Assembly: GCF_034702125.1 (NCBI RefSeq)
Contig: NC_085869.1
Location: 9,604,063-9,668,062, forward strand
DNA from: Engraulis encrasicolus
Taxonomy: Eukaryota; Chordata; Actinopteri; Clupeiformes; Engraulidae
Direction: 5' to 3'
DNA length: 64,000 bases
A program made the translations under genes and the position numbers. The notes under the pieces were generated by a model. The model searched no databases, was not told the DNA's origin, and saw nothing but the letters and a program-made list of their open reading frames with translations. Within the stretch, counting starts at the first letter, position 1. Each line of letters begins with the position of its first letter. Of the stretch, positions 1 to 12,815 are shown piece by piece.

Positions 1-308
1 CCCAATAGGAAAGTTTACCTTGCTGCATTTTCAGCCAGCCACTTAAGTTTTGAGTACAAGCCAGCAGGGTAGTACTCCTTGGAGACTTAGTTCTGGTTAA
101 GTTGAGCTACACGCTCACCCCTCCAAATCACTGGTTTGAAGTTTAGCTTGTCAAGACTGTTCTAATACAGCATTAACCACCATGAAATGAGTGAGTGAAC
201 TAAACGCCTTCCTTGTGAGGCCCTCTTGGTTTACAATCTGACTCTGATTTGAAGAAGGTGCGTCTTCTCCCCATTACAGATTTGTGCCCAGAGCAGGACT
301 TTCTTTAG

Positions 309-747
309 ATGTCGGAGAAAGGACCTGGAGGCCCCGCACCCTGCCCCCTCACTCAGAGGAGGGTCAGGAGCTCAACTATGTGTGTCCTGTTAAAGCTCTG
401 TGACTATACAGAATTTAGCAGAGCTCAACTTTTTGTGGCGGCCACACACCATAAAGGACTACCACTGCCACGTCAGGGGTTGTCTCATTGGATTGTGAAA
501 GCTACGGCGGTTGCCTATCAGAATAATGTCTCGCCGGCCCCTTAGGGACCTAAGAGCTTATGCATTAACAGGAATGGCCAATTCCAGGGCACTGTCCACG
601 GGGTTGCCAATGGTAGGCCTGTGCAATGTAGCGAACAGGGCCCCAGGGTACACGTTCGCCCGCTTTCATGAGCTAGAGGTATCTGGCCGACACTTATCTC
701 ACGCTGTACTAGGTTCTGACTCCCCAGCAGCGATCTATACATTCTGA
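309..747 (+). pseudogene. Broken DIRS-type tyrosine recombinase, C-terminal fragment
   Basis: The product would integrate circular DIRS cDNA. Readable blocks are QLFVAATHHKG, LSHWIVKATAVAYQ and, after a frame change near 540, LRAYALTGMANSRALS followed by FARFHELEV. In intact relatives the third block reads like AHSTRGMA with a catalytic H-x-x-R; here the arginine position is threonine, and the late tyrosine region reads FARF. At least one more frame change is likely near 390-400, where the frame LNYVCPVKAL gives way to CDYTEF. Several frame breaks plus altered catalytic residues make this a dead copy. Confidence 0.6.
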
Positions 748-838
748 CCGATGCTACTGTAATAAGGGCTTTACATAGCGTGCATTCCGGGAGTGGGCTA
801 TATCTCCCATAGTGAAACACCGAGCGAAGTTAGAAAAA

Positions 839-1138
839 GAACGTTAGGTTATGGCTATAACCCTCGGTTCTTTGATAACAGAGTGAGGTGTTTCACCTAT
901 TTTTCCCTCCTTGCACTAGTTGTTAGGTGGGGAAGAAACCGTTAAGAATGCTGGACTCAGCGTGTCGACGGGGGTAGACACCCCAAGCGGGCGGAGCCCG
1001 ACTGCGTCGACTGTCTGTCTTTGACAGACGTAATGTCATTGGAGCTTCCATAGATGGTCACGCCCAAGCGTATCCCCATAGTGAAACACCTCACTCTGTT
1101 ATCAAAGAACCGAGGGTTATAGCCATAACCTAACGTTC
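839..1138. repeat. 58-bp perfect inverted repeat of the DIRS end
   Basis: 839-896 is the exact reverse complement of 1081-1138, separated by a 184-bp GC-richer spacer. In DIRS elements such repeats template circularisation of the cDNA. The perfect match contrasts with the decayed recombinase next to it. Confidence 0.8.
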
Positions 1139-1340
1139 CTGTTACAGACGGTCATGATGAGTAGAAGAAGGCAACACGATGAAGCAAAACTCCTCCATCA
1201 CCACTACGTCGGAGTCTTCCCATTCAGTCATCATCCAATTTGCTCCAAAGAATCAAACACAAACAGGTACCTGTAATTTGAGTGCTCTGGATCTTCACCT
1301 TTTTCCGTGGTGCTCAGCAGTGTAGGGGCTCTCAAACTTG

Positions 1341-1486
1341 GTCCAGGTAGACAGATGCAGAGGCACTAAAGGTTGCAATTTATACGCCCTGAAGGCCATA
1401 AGGGCCGAAGCGCCTAAGCATTGTAGCCAAATAAAAAAGTAAAAAAATTGCAACCTTGAGTGCCTCAGCATCTGTCTAACTGGAAC
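1341..1486. repeat. Foldback sequence (hairpin)
   Basis: 1341-1381 and 1446-1486 are imperfect inverted repeats; both contain a gatgc/gcatc block, a ggcact/agtgcc block and ttgcaa. The loop holds the inner palindrome ggccataagggcc. It looks like a short repeat-derived foldback; no gene is seen from 1141 to 2190. Confidence 0.5.
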
Positions 1487-1917
1487 AAGTTGCTCCAAAG
1501 AATGTTGTCTTTCCTTATATGCTGTGTAGGTGAGAAGATGGATCTTGTTGTTCTAGCGCCTGATTTTTTTTTTTTTTTTAAAGCAGGATTACACTAAATG
1601 GCAAAACGTGTAGGCCTACCTTGTTTCCTTTCCACTATCCAAACTCCCATCCTCCTTTGTGCTGGTGGCCTTGTAAAATATGATGTGGTATGCTGATAGA
1701 TGGGCAATTAAACAACTCGCAAAATATCAATTCAAATGTAATTTTCTGATTAGTTGTTGTGCATAGCAGGGAAACTTATTTTCTCCATGGATGCTAGGTT
1801 GTTGGGCCACAAGCCCAAGTAGAAGACATGAGTTTGGATAATGGAGTGGATACCTTGACTATGCCCCCTGAAAACACTCTTCTGTTGAGATGTCTATATT
1901 TGCTTTACAAGGCAATG

Positions 1918-1918
<1 letters not shown>

Positions 1919-1979
<61 letters not shown>
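1919..1979. repeat. (CA)n microsatellite
   Basis: About 30 uninterrupted CA units. Confidence 0.98.
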
Positions 1980-1981
<2 letters not shown>

Positions 1982-2190
1982 TTTCAGGTGATACTTGACT
2001 TGATGTAATAATAACACAATTCATGGCATTAGTATGAAATGGCTCTTGCAGTGTTTTAGGAAGGAACCCTTCATATCCTTTCCAATGACAATAATGAGGT
2101 TTGTCTTTGAAACTGGCTAACCCTCACCATCTTGACCAACTGAAAAATAAGAAGGACACTCTGTTCACACATTGTCTTTTGTACTTGCAG

Positions 2191-2730
2191 ACGCTTCTTA
2201 CAGATGGCTGTCCTCTAGAATGAAAATGCACACCAACCACCGGCAAACATCAAAAGCTAATCCAACCTTTGGTAAGATTTGAAAAGAATTCAGTTCAACT
2301 AATTCTGACATAACATTTTAATAGTGTTACTTCAATAATTCCAAAATGACATAGCATTCTAAACAGTATTTTGCTTTTCCTGTAGGCTTTGTGTGGAAAG
2401 GTCTTTGGAAACCCTGCGACTGATGCAATGTTGGTGCCCTAGAAGACAAGTCAGCACAGTTCAGACGAGCCAGCCAGAGGAGGTCACCGCCAGCCTTGTA
2501 TCGAGGTTCCAACGTCCTTCATCGGGGAACTCGGCATGGATATGCAAGACGACACTCGAATCACTGATGGACAAATGCCTGAAACGGCTGGAAAAATAGA
2601 AAAGATGGTTACAGAGACTGTTATTGCTGTTCTTCTTTCAGTACAATATTTGCCTTCCATAAAATATTCACATGTTCCAATTTAATATTCTTGATGCTGT
2701 TGTAAATAAAATTTGCACACTGTCTTCGCA
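2191..2730 (+). other. Possible terminal exons of an unidentified transcript
   Basis: A block preceded by a pyrimidine tract and cag (from 2191) ends with a good donor (ttt-g|gtaaga at 2271). A second block starts after tgtag at 2386 and runs to an AATAAA at 2705. Between them is a normal-looking 114-bp intron. Frames are short: one runs 68 codons to a stop at 2599, and another reads FIGELGMDMQDD with downstream continuation. I recognise no protein family. It may be the 3' end of a gene lying to the left, or a non-coding transcript. Confidence 0.25.
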
Positions 2731-3118
2731 CTGTCTGCATAATTGAATTGGCCGCTTATGGTGATCTTGAACTCTGTACAAAAAGTTCCAGCGTTGTGGC
2801 TCTCCTGCCTTCTCTCCAAGTTATAGTGATCTGATAAAGATAAGACATGGCAAGTTTGCTCTTATATGCACAGATGGTGTCAAATGAAAGTAATGCGACC
2901 TGAACTAGGCAGCATAATGTTATCTCTTTCTGTGGGTATTGTCTCAGTTTCCACACTAGCATCTAACCTTATTACAAAAAAAGCAGTTTTCTGATACTGA
3001 TAGCCAGGTTACTCTCAGGTAAACATGAGATGATGCAATTTTCACAATGGAAACTTAATGGCAACTATGGATAAATGTGATGTCTACAGAGCATGGACTA
3101 TTTCACCATTGTATACAA
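2731..3118. other. Unassigned stretch
   Basis: AT-rich sequence with only chance-length ORFs; nothing recognisable. Confidence 0.5.
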
Positions 3119-3597
3119 CAGTGTTTCCCAACCAGGGGTACGTGGAAAATGTGATACTAACAAATGTATGGAGTGCAATCACATTGGTAGAGGATCATAT
3201 AGAGCAGGGATGGGTAACTGGAGGCCCGGGGGCCACATGCGGCCCGCCTCCTTACTAAGTGCGACCCATAGATAAACCATACTTATAAATTATAATGAAC
3301 AAACTTTTTTAAACCACTACTGAGTCAATCTGTTAAAATTACACTGTTGGCTGACAGAGAACACTCATTGCTTCCAAACTTTTTCGGTGGCCACTGAGCA
3401 ACCAACTGCACCTTGAATCTGCAAGCTGCAGTCAGATCCGCAGTCATCTGGCCCTCCAATGTTCACAATGAAAAAAATGTGGCCCTCCTTATCATGAAAG
3501 TTGCCCACCCCTGATATAGAGCATGAAGGAGGGGGTACTCATGATATGACTAAATTAATTAGGGGGTACACAGGGCAAAAAAGGTTGGGGATCACTG
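3119..3597. mobile_element. hAT-type MITE (outer), with a nested hAT MITE
   Basis: It starts CAGTGTTTCCCAACC and ends GGTTGGGGATCACTG, an inverted pair. It is flanked by 8-bp near-identical duplications: gtatacaa at 3111-3118 and gaatacaa at 3598-3605. An 8-bp duplication with CAG...CTG ends is typical of hAT elements. No transposase is encoded. Confidence 0.8.
3205..3513. mobile_element. hAT-type MITE (inner)
   Basis: The ends CAGGGATGGGTAACT and AGTTGCCCACCCCTG are inverted repeats. The exact 8-bp duplication atatagag lies at 3197-3204 and 3514-3521. It inserted into the outer MITE at 3119-3597. Confidence 0.88.
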
Positions 3598-4397
3598 GAA
3601 TACAAGACATAATGGATGCATTTTTAGAATGCCATGTAGGCTATTGGACAAAGGAAAGCTGGCTATTCTCCAGCACAGACAGTGCACAGGGTGCTGTTCA
3701 AATGCAGCCAAGTTGTATGTAGACACATTTTATGATCAGCCGATGGTGAGGAAGTGCATACATCATAACTAGTATAGAGTACCCTTTTGTCATGTAATAC
3801 ACCACCCTCCTCAAACAGATTTGTGATGCATGATAAGCATTGCAGTGGTGAAACAGAATAATGTTGTAAACAAAGGTGTAAAAAGTCTACTATAACCTGA
3901 CAACTACCCCCTCGTTCATTTATAACATTTTTACCACATTTGTGTTGCATCATAACATTACAGGGGAAGGACTTGCAATTGCATGCTAACCATCCACACT
4001 GAGAAAGTTGCTGGGTTTAGAGACAGTTGCGATGCCAGTAACGTGCATCACACACACATCAAATGGGGTTGTTTGCTCATAAGTTAAAAAAAAGAATATT
4101 GTAATTTATGATGGTGACTTGCCAGGTCATTGCGAGGTGAATGATTGCTGCTGTAATTACAAACTCACTGGCAAGCAGTGCTCAGAACTACCCATTCAAC
4201 AAATTAAAATTGCAGACATAACATTTCAAACTCACCCTTCTGAGGCATCCTGCGCTGAAGCCCGTGAGCAGGTAGGCAATAGTTTGTTTCATCTTTGGGT
4301 CAAAACAAGCGAGAGTAAGTTCCATCAGGTGCTGGACGTGCCATTGCTAACTAGGGCAAATTGCTAACTCTAGGTAACAGCTAACCTGCTGCACCCA
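3598..4397. other. Unassigned stretch
   Basis: AT-rich, no recognisable gene. An 82-codon frame at 4119-4367 resembles no family I know. Confidence 0.5.
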
Positions 4398-5377
4398 CAG
4401 ACCTGTATTAACCTAGACTGGCAATGCCCCTCGAAATTTTCGGATTTCTCAGAATCGTAGTCCGCCATCTTGGTGGAGACTCCCGTAATTACGTAATGAC
4501 GTCATGCACCGATGGGTTTTTTTTAAAAAAATATTTTTTTTGCAACACTGGTTCACTAGTTAAGTTGGACCAGAGCCGTATATATCTCTATATACGGCTC
4601 TGAGTTGGACCAGGCCATGTGTAACTTCTTTAGAACAATAGCTCTAGTATAAATTAATGTTCTAGAAAAGTCTCGCTCTCAAGTGGCTCGTTATTTTCAC
4701 AGCTGCAATGTGCTGTGCCGTGTTGTTGCTAGGTTACCTTCAGCGTCCTTTGGGGGGGGGGGGGGGGGGTGTAGTAATAGCACAGTTACCGGTAGCTTCA
4801 CTGAAAACGTACGGCTTATTTAAGAAATATACATAGGCCTACCTATATACACAGTTGTCATTACATCTGAGTTAAGTACATAAAATAAGCTTTACACACG
4901 TAAGCATGGCCGATTCAGTGTCACAAATATCCACAAACCTGCAAGCGGCAACGAAAACAGTCGGCTTCAGGGTTGCCAGATGATACTGATTATTTTCACC
5001 CACAGACCGCCTTCCTCAATGGCCCCAATTGGGCGGGAAACCGCCCGATCTGGCAAGACCGCTCAACTTCAGGCTCTCTAATAAAACCTTTGGAGGTAGT
5101 GAGGGTTATTTCATTAGTGGAGTGAGAATTTAGACGTTACGACTTGTCAAAATCTTACAAAAAATGATTGAAACCCACTTTGATAACGTTGTAATCGCCG
5201 TTTGAAATCGTATGCATTCCTATGGCTCACAGCTGCGGTAGTCTCCACTAGGCGTGGCTACGTCTGTGGGGGGAGCCCACAGGGCGCGAAAAAGGCAAAG
5301 ATGGCTGCGCCCAGTCAATCAGAAAAGCTGCCACTGGCTAGAACCGCCCATTGCCAGTCTAGGTTAATACAGGTCTG
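4398..5377. mobile_element. Element R1: intact 980-bp inverted-repeat element
   Basis: It is bounded by a ~27-bp terminal inverted repeat: cagacctgtattaacctaga begins at 4398 and its reverse complement ends at 5377. The interior matches 37659-38108, 39484-39837, 49484-49497 and 51167-51312 piece by piece, so R1 is the uninterrupted form of R2. It contains an 18-base G run at 4752-4769 and no transposase. No convincing target duplication is seen, so the superfamily is open. Confidence 0.8.
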
Positions 5378-6292
5378 TGACCGCACCACCACAACACAGC
5401 TTTAGCCCGCGGCTCCGCCCCCGCTCATCAACGACACTCCCCCTCCTGCCCCCCTCCCCCTCCTGTTGCATATCATTACAGATCGACGCACTGGGAGAGG
5501 AGACTTTTCACCAAAGAGGCCTAAATGGCGCATTTCAGCATTATTTTGAGAAGAATTGCGGATATAGCATCCTGACACCCCCGCAAACCCATACAAAGCA
5601 CCAAAGGACCATGGAAATTTCATGCCATGGGAACTTTAAAGCCTGGGTCCCCATTGGAAACAGTGGTGGAACCTCCATGAACCAAGGTTCCGCCACTCTA
5701 GAGATTAGAGTGTAGGAGGCTTTTTCGGTCATAAAACATCAACACTTTCACCTAGAAGTTTAGTTGACGCGTTGTTAGCGAGCTCTATGGGATGTCTCCA
5801 AATTGTCAAAGTTTCATCTCCCAAATCCCAATACTTTTTAAATGGCAGGTTTGTAAAAAAAACAGGCCTGGCTCTATGGAGAATCCCAGTCTTTCGAAAA
5901 GGGCATTTTTCAAGAGATCAGCGCATGTCCCACACGGAGGTCCATTTGTGCCTGAAAAATTTAACCTATAAACTTCATTCAAAGACTGTTAGAGAGATCA
6001 CAAGCATGACTCCGATCTGTGAAAAGGACACGTGCCAACTCCTTTTAGTTTTTTTACAACGATGTTGTAAAGACAAAAAACTCATTCTCATTTTCTCCCC
6101 AGTTTAGAGCTCAATACTAACTGTCTTTCAGTCAATCACAACAGGTGCAGCCAGTGAAGGATTCCATTTCAACTGTCACTGTCTCAAGATTCCATTCTTA
6201 ACGAGCAGGTGCGAGCAAGCATTCTAGAAGTCTATTGTTCAGCTCTGCAATGCAATGTAATATAGTCTTGCTGGACTATGCATGACAATTAG
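5378..6292. other. Unassigned stretch with an open frame at 5377-5715
   Basis: An open frame of 112 codons starts in the R1 end and runs to 5715. Its second half (from about 5472, preceded by a cattacag acceptor-like sequence) has a protein-like composition (GEETFHQRGLNGAFQHYF). I do not recognise it and would not call it a gene. Nothing else identifiable up to 6292. Confidence 0.3.
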
Positions 6293-6995
6293 CTGCTTGG
6301 CTTAGTGGTAATGCATGCCGCTGCATTAGAGATATGGAGGTTGAGGGTTCGAAACCCACCCGAAGCCATGTTGATTTTCTAAATTATATCATATGCAGCG
6401 TTCCTTGGCCGACTTAAAATGCCATGTATATCATTTAGTATGGATGGCAAATGTGCTGAATTACAGATATTGAGGTTGGGGGTTCGAAACCCAGTCAAAG
6501 CCATGTTGATTTTCAAAATTATATCATATGCAGTGTTCCTTGGCCAATTTAAAATGCCATGTATGTCATTTAGTATGCATGGCAAATGTGCTGGATTACA
6601 GATATGGAGGTTGGGGGTTCGAATCCCAGTCAAAGCCATGTTGATTTTCAAAATTATATCATATGCAGTGTTCCTTGGTCAACTTAAAATGCCATGTATG
6701 TCATTTAGTATGAATGGCAAATATGCTGAATTAGGGATATTAGGTTTAGGGAATTAGGGATTAGGTTCGAACCCCAGTCGAAGCCATGTTGATTTTCAAA
6801 ATGATATCATATGCAGTGTTCCTTAGCCAACTTCAAATATCATGTATTGTATGTCATTTAATATCAATGGCAAAGGGGTTGGATTACAGATATGGAGGTT
6901 GTGAGTTCTAATCCCGCTCGAAGCCATGTTGATTTTCAAAATTATATCATATGCAGTGTTCCTTAGCCAACTTAAAATACCATCTATGTCATTTA
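6293..6995 (+). repeat. Tandem array of a ~135-bp tRNA-like unit (about five copies)
   Basis: The anchor agccatgttgattttc recurs at 6364, 6499, 6634, 6782 and 6922, giving units of 135, 135, 148 and 140 bp. Each unit carries a Pol III B-box-like ggttcgaa(a/t)cc upstream of the anchor. The first unit also has an A-box-like tggcttagtggtaatgc at about 6299. It looks like a tRNA-derived (SINE-like) unit amplified in tandem. Confidence 0.75.
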
Positions 6996-7924
6996 GTATA
7001 TCCCCAAAACGCAGAGCTACAACACTTTCAAGATGGCTGAATCCAAGATGGCTGAATTGGTTGGCCCATTACTTCTGACTGGGTGGATGGAGTTTTTCCA
7101 AGATTTCTTTTAGCTTTGTTTTCTCAATAGTACTTTGTTTCATCTCTGCCCCAAAAGGCAAGCCCGCTTCCAGCATTTTCTGTGAGAATGCATTTCTAGT
7201 TAATATTCAATTCATTATAACCTCCATTGCTTTCTGTTGGGTAGGAGGAATGCAAAAAAGATATTCTGAATTTTGAAGAGGTTTACCGTGTCAATTTGCC
7301 TCTCAATCGAAAACTCTGATGGCAAAGCCTCAAAGTCCAATAAGGGAAAAAAAATATTGCGGTGGAGAATTTTTCGCAGGATGAATTACAACACATGCAG
7401 AGGGTTGTACTCTAAGTTAATACTCATTGATGGCTACTAATCAAATAGCGTGTTGACATCAAACTCTGTTACAACCAGCCTATCAGTGGTTTGACAAGTT
7501 ACACCTGGAACAAGTGCAATCACAAGAGATCTATTGGACTAAAAGAGGACAAAAAGCCTAACACGACCAGAAAGAGCACCTACTTTTTGTAGTATACACA
7601 ATGTGAAGAAAAGCAGAACAGAGTTCTTTGTCTGTTGGTTCACAATTTGGTTCACTAACAGATGATTGAGTTTGGTTCACTTATAGGGGACTCAACAAAA
7701 ATGGCTGCTCATGTTGCCAAAACATTTGAAAATTGGGGAGGCATGTTTTTCATAACTCTCAAGGGAGTTAAACATTAACTCTCTAGCTCTCTTAGCTCAA
7801 CAACTCGGATCCAGAGGAGTCAAATAACACTCTGTAGTGTTGCTGCAACTCTTGATGTTTAGATTTTGGCTGAACACCAGTCTAAATCTGATCAATCAAA
7901 CTCTGGCAAATTTGCTGTGTACAT

Positions 7925-8175
7925 ATGTGTACACCAGTGAAAAATAAAGTCATGTACCGTTTCTTGACTACTTCATCTTCACTTAACGGTATTTTCCAAT
8001 ATTTTCTTTTCAGTGAACAGTTCAGTATTTTCTACATATTGACACCAGTGAAAAATAAAGTTATGTACCGTTTCTTGACTACTTCATCTCACTTAACGGT
8101 ATTTTCCAATATCTTCGTTTACAGAGAACAGTCCAGTATTTTCTACATATGACACCTGTCAAAAATAAAGTTATG
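7925..8175. repeat. ~112-bp tandem duplication (2+ copies)
   Basis: The block starting caccagtgaaaaataaagt at 7931 recurs at 8042 and, truncated, at 8155. Protein-like conservation in the frame at 7925-8152 is only the duplication itself. Confidence 0.8.
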
Positions 8176-8916
8176 TAGCGCTTTTTGACTAAATAGTGGC
8201 TTGCCATATTTAGTACAGAGATAAACTGTTTTACATTTTACGGTCACTGACTGTTGCAATTTGACAGTTTTTTGCCGTAATTTCAACAGGCATTTTTTAC
8301 AGTGAAGGAACCAGAGAAGGTATTGCTCTGGAGAAGGTATTGCAACTATACTCCTCATTGAAACTGTGCTGCCTATTGCCACATTCAACCTTTTCACAAA
8401 TATTTTCTAGTACAGTTTTGCTGGGAAAAAAAGTATATAGGCCTATGTGTATTTATATGTACAGTAGGCCTATATGTAGCCTATGGGCTTACTGTAGACA
8501 GACTAGATGTTACACTCATTCCAACTGGCTTCCATTTCTGAGGTTTGCAGACATAAAACTTTTGTTTCTCCATCTGATGATATATTTATCTCCACTCTCA
8601 CAAGTGTGACTATGCTATTAATAAGGTAATGAGTAGTATGAGTGCTTTTGACATTGAGTAGGCTATAAAAACGTGAATGTGTGTCTGAAAAAAAGAACAT
8701 ACCTGCAGTGGTATCTCCGAATGTAAACTGTAGCAGAATCGCACCCAAGCCCAGACACTGGAGAAGAACAGTTTCTGCCATGTAAGAAAAGTCATGCAAG
8801 GTCCATAAGAAAAACCGTTATGCTCTTCCACTGCGTAGCTAGGTTGACAACTGCAGAGAAAAAGAATAAGAAGGAGGACGTGGTTAGTGATTACGCAACA
8901 AAAAACACACACACAC

Positions 8917-8920
<4 letters not shown>

Positions 8921-8998
<78 letters not shown>
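8921..8998. repeat. (GA)n microsatellite
   Basis: About 38 GA units. Confidence 0.98.
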
Positions 8999-9001
<3 letters not shown>

Positions 9002-9496
9002 GTCAAGTTAATTGGTGAAACCTCTCTTTATATCATATATTTTACAACTATAATTTCATGGCTATAATGAATAAAAATGAAGTAAAGAAGAAGAATGAAC
9101 ATGGAAAGCATGCAGATCGTCCAGCAGGCTATGTCTTTGGCATTATTGCTCATTGTCCCTTCAATAGCAGATCTAATCTCATCATAAATTTGCTTAAGCA
9201 TGACATTTGATTTCAAATTAAAATGTCTGCACTAATTAAACCCCAACCCAGGGAGTCCTATAGGGCATGAGGCAACAGGGATGTTGCACCATTTTACTGT
9301 GAAATATCCTAAAATTGTTCTGAGAAAAAAGAAACCACAATAAAAATACACTCCCTCTCAGATGTTCATATACGTATACGTGGCTTAATGTAATGTTCAT
9401 GACGCAAGTGTCCCTACTGCCCTCTTGTGAGATGTATGGGATATCACATCTAGCAGCCAGTGTGGGGGGTTTATTACATTGTTGTGTTGAGTGTTG
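8999..9496. other. Unassigned stretch
   Basis: AT-rich; no gene or element boundary recognised. Confidence 0.5.
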
Positions 9497-9650
9497 CCAT
9501 GGGTGCCGCTAGGGGGGGAAAGGTGGTACAGATTCTAAGGGCCCGGAAGCATTGGCAGGGCCCCTGAAAGATGCTAATAACACAATTTGTCATTTTGGGG
9601 ACCCAAACTTTGAATCTTTCATGGGGCCCAAAAATTTTAGCAGCGCCCCT
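9497..9650. mobile_element. Small hAT-type MITE
   Basis: 154 bp flanked by the exact 8-bp repeat gagtgttg (9489-9496 and 9651-9658). The ends gggtgccgctagg and agcagcgcccct are roughly inverted. The core is rich in gggcccc. Confidence 0.7.
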
Positions 9651-10795
<1,145 letters not shown>

Positions 10796-11574
10796 CTTTG
10801 TATTTGCTTGTGATGTTGGCTTGATTATGTCCTCTTTGAAAGTCGCTTTGGTTATAAAGCGTCTGCCAAATGTAATGTAATGTAATGTAATTTCAGACAA
10901 TCACTCTTTTCCCTTTGTTTCAATCAAGATTCAACTTTGATTCTCAAGGCCTTCCACATTTCAGCTATGTGTCTATGGAGAGAGTGTAAAACGTTCAACA
11001 TCATCATCTGGTATGGGAGCTTACTCATCTGAATGCACCACCAGAACCCCCCTCTGCTCAACACCTAATCCTGAAAAGTACTCTGTGGGGCAGAAGATTT
11101 TGAAGAACTCTGTGGCCCCATGGTGGTTCATAGTAGTGTTGTTGGGGGTCGGTGTCTTGCTATGCATCTTAACTACTACATATAGGCCTACATAAGCAAA
11201 CATGGTAGCTGTGAATGATGGTCTGTGAGTCAGAACCGCTTGAAACCCCCTCATACATTGCACAGTCACACATGCATGTACGCATGCATGCACACACGCA
11301 CTGACTGAAATTATAGCTGACAGACCACCACACTTTCTATTGAAAATTTGGCTTATGTTCTTTCAATTTCAGTTCAAGTGTAAAGCTCTTTATTGTGCCA
11401 TAGCTTTCTGAAATGCAGGCATACTGCATGTGACAGAGCAGAGAAGATTAACTCTAGTTTTAAATCAATGGATCTAGACATAACTCAGGGCAGGAATTAC
11501 AAATAAAGTTCCAATATCAAAATGATGTCAGATTTGGAATCCTCATGGTTGACTTCATGGCTGCCTATAAATGC

Positions 11575-12815
11575 AGGACCTGGCCATATACAGGTAATTA
11601 GAATATCATAAAAAAGTTGATTTATTTCCTTAATTCCATCAATAATGTTTAACTTTCATGGATTGTAGAGTGCCCACATTTCAAACTATTCCAATCATTC
11701 AGGGGAAGAAAGGGATCACCAGAGCATCTTCAGATGTGGAAATTAATTGGGCAAGCGCCAAGACTAACGTTTCGACTTTCACACGTCTTCTTCAGAGTCA
11801 ATTTACCAAGTCCTTTCCCGAGACACACCAGATTGTGAAGTGCAGGAGAGAAGAGGATATCTCTCTTTGCTACGTATTCCAATCATTCATCTGTTTATTT
11901 TGACATATTTTGGTCACCACCATATATATGTTAGAGATGGCGCCGGGCGCAATTTAAAATTTGGCTCTCTAGCAAAAGCAAGGATTTTTGAGAGGGACGT
12001 GGGGGCTAAATCTTTTCTAAAGGGTCCATAGGTCCATAGAACATCACATTATGACCCGAGTCCCAACTAAAAGAATTCTAACGCCAAGAGTTGGGGGCCT
12101 GAGGCTCAGAATAGATTAACCACAATCTTAATGTAATAGCCCAGTGGTTCTCAAACTTTTTTGAATAAACAGCCCCTGGACTTAACTGTAGCCGTAAGCT
12201 TCCCAACACCCCCTTGACCTCACCATAAGTCCGCTAACGCCCCCCTTAGTATTGAAAACTAAAATGGACTAATGCCCTCCAATGGGAATTAAGCCCCACC
12301 CCCACTCAGCTGTATCCTTCGCAACCCCCCTCCTCAAACGTGGGACTGTAGCGCCCACGTTGAGAAATACTACAATATCCTTAAGGGGGCATGCAGAGGT
12401 GCACCACATTGAACTAGATAAATGCTGAGTGTGGAATGTTTTGTTTTTTATATGGGCCCCTATATATTTAGATGTAGATGTGGAGGGGAAGATCGAAATC
12501 CAAGGGCAGCACAGCTGTCAATACATCAGCTAGAGACAAAATAATGATGTCAGCAACCAGAGAAGATGAGGACTCAAGTGTGTCATTATCACAGTTTATT
12601 TAGGGAGTTGGGGGGATTAGGAATGTGTGTGTCCCAGTTGGCAGACCAGCGACTAGATGGTGGAAGCAGGAAGGGCTCACTTGCCAGGGGTCCAGAGTCC
12701 TGGGGAAATAAACAAATAAACACACATGCAGATCCTGGCCATATAGTTAAAATATCATGAAAAAGTTGACTTATTTCCATAATTCCATCAATAATGTTCA
12801 ACTTTATTCATTCAT
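11575..12815. repeat. Two copies of one dispersed repeat (11575-11665 and 12729-12815)
   Basis: Both contain cctggccatata, then aatatcat(a/g)aaaaagttga, then a ttccatcaataatgtt block. The repeat is familiar in fish genomes but I cannot name its family. The interval between holds the hAT-like MITE at 12142. Confidence 0.6.
12142..12372. mobile_element. hAT-type MITE
   Basis: It begins CAGTGGTTCTCAAACTT and ends with GTTGAGAAATACTA, an imperfect inverted repeat. The flanks taatagcc and caatatcc match at 6 of 8 positions. The interior is C-rich and non-coding. Confidence 0.6.

Larger units (their letters stand above)
1..1140 (+). mobile_element. 3' part of a DIRS-like tyrosine-recombinase retrotransposon
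   Basis: Two overlapping frames (309-747) translate to the C-terminal part of a DIRS-type tyrosine recombinase. Downstream lies a terminal structure with a 58-bp perfect inverted repeat (839-896 against 1081-1138), as expected for the inverted-repeat / internal-complementary-region ends of DIRS elements. The motif atagtgaaacacc occurs at both 810 and 1079. The 5' part lies outside the window. Family assignment is by recognition of the recombinase and end structure; exact element borders are not fixed. Confidence 0.6.

Noticed and set aside
6379..6757. Repetitive 90- and 112-codon frames on both strands
   Set aside because: Tandem array units of about 135 bp (a multiple of three) keep frames open by chance on both strands.
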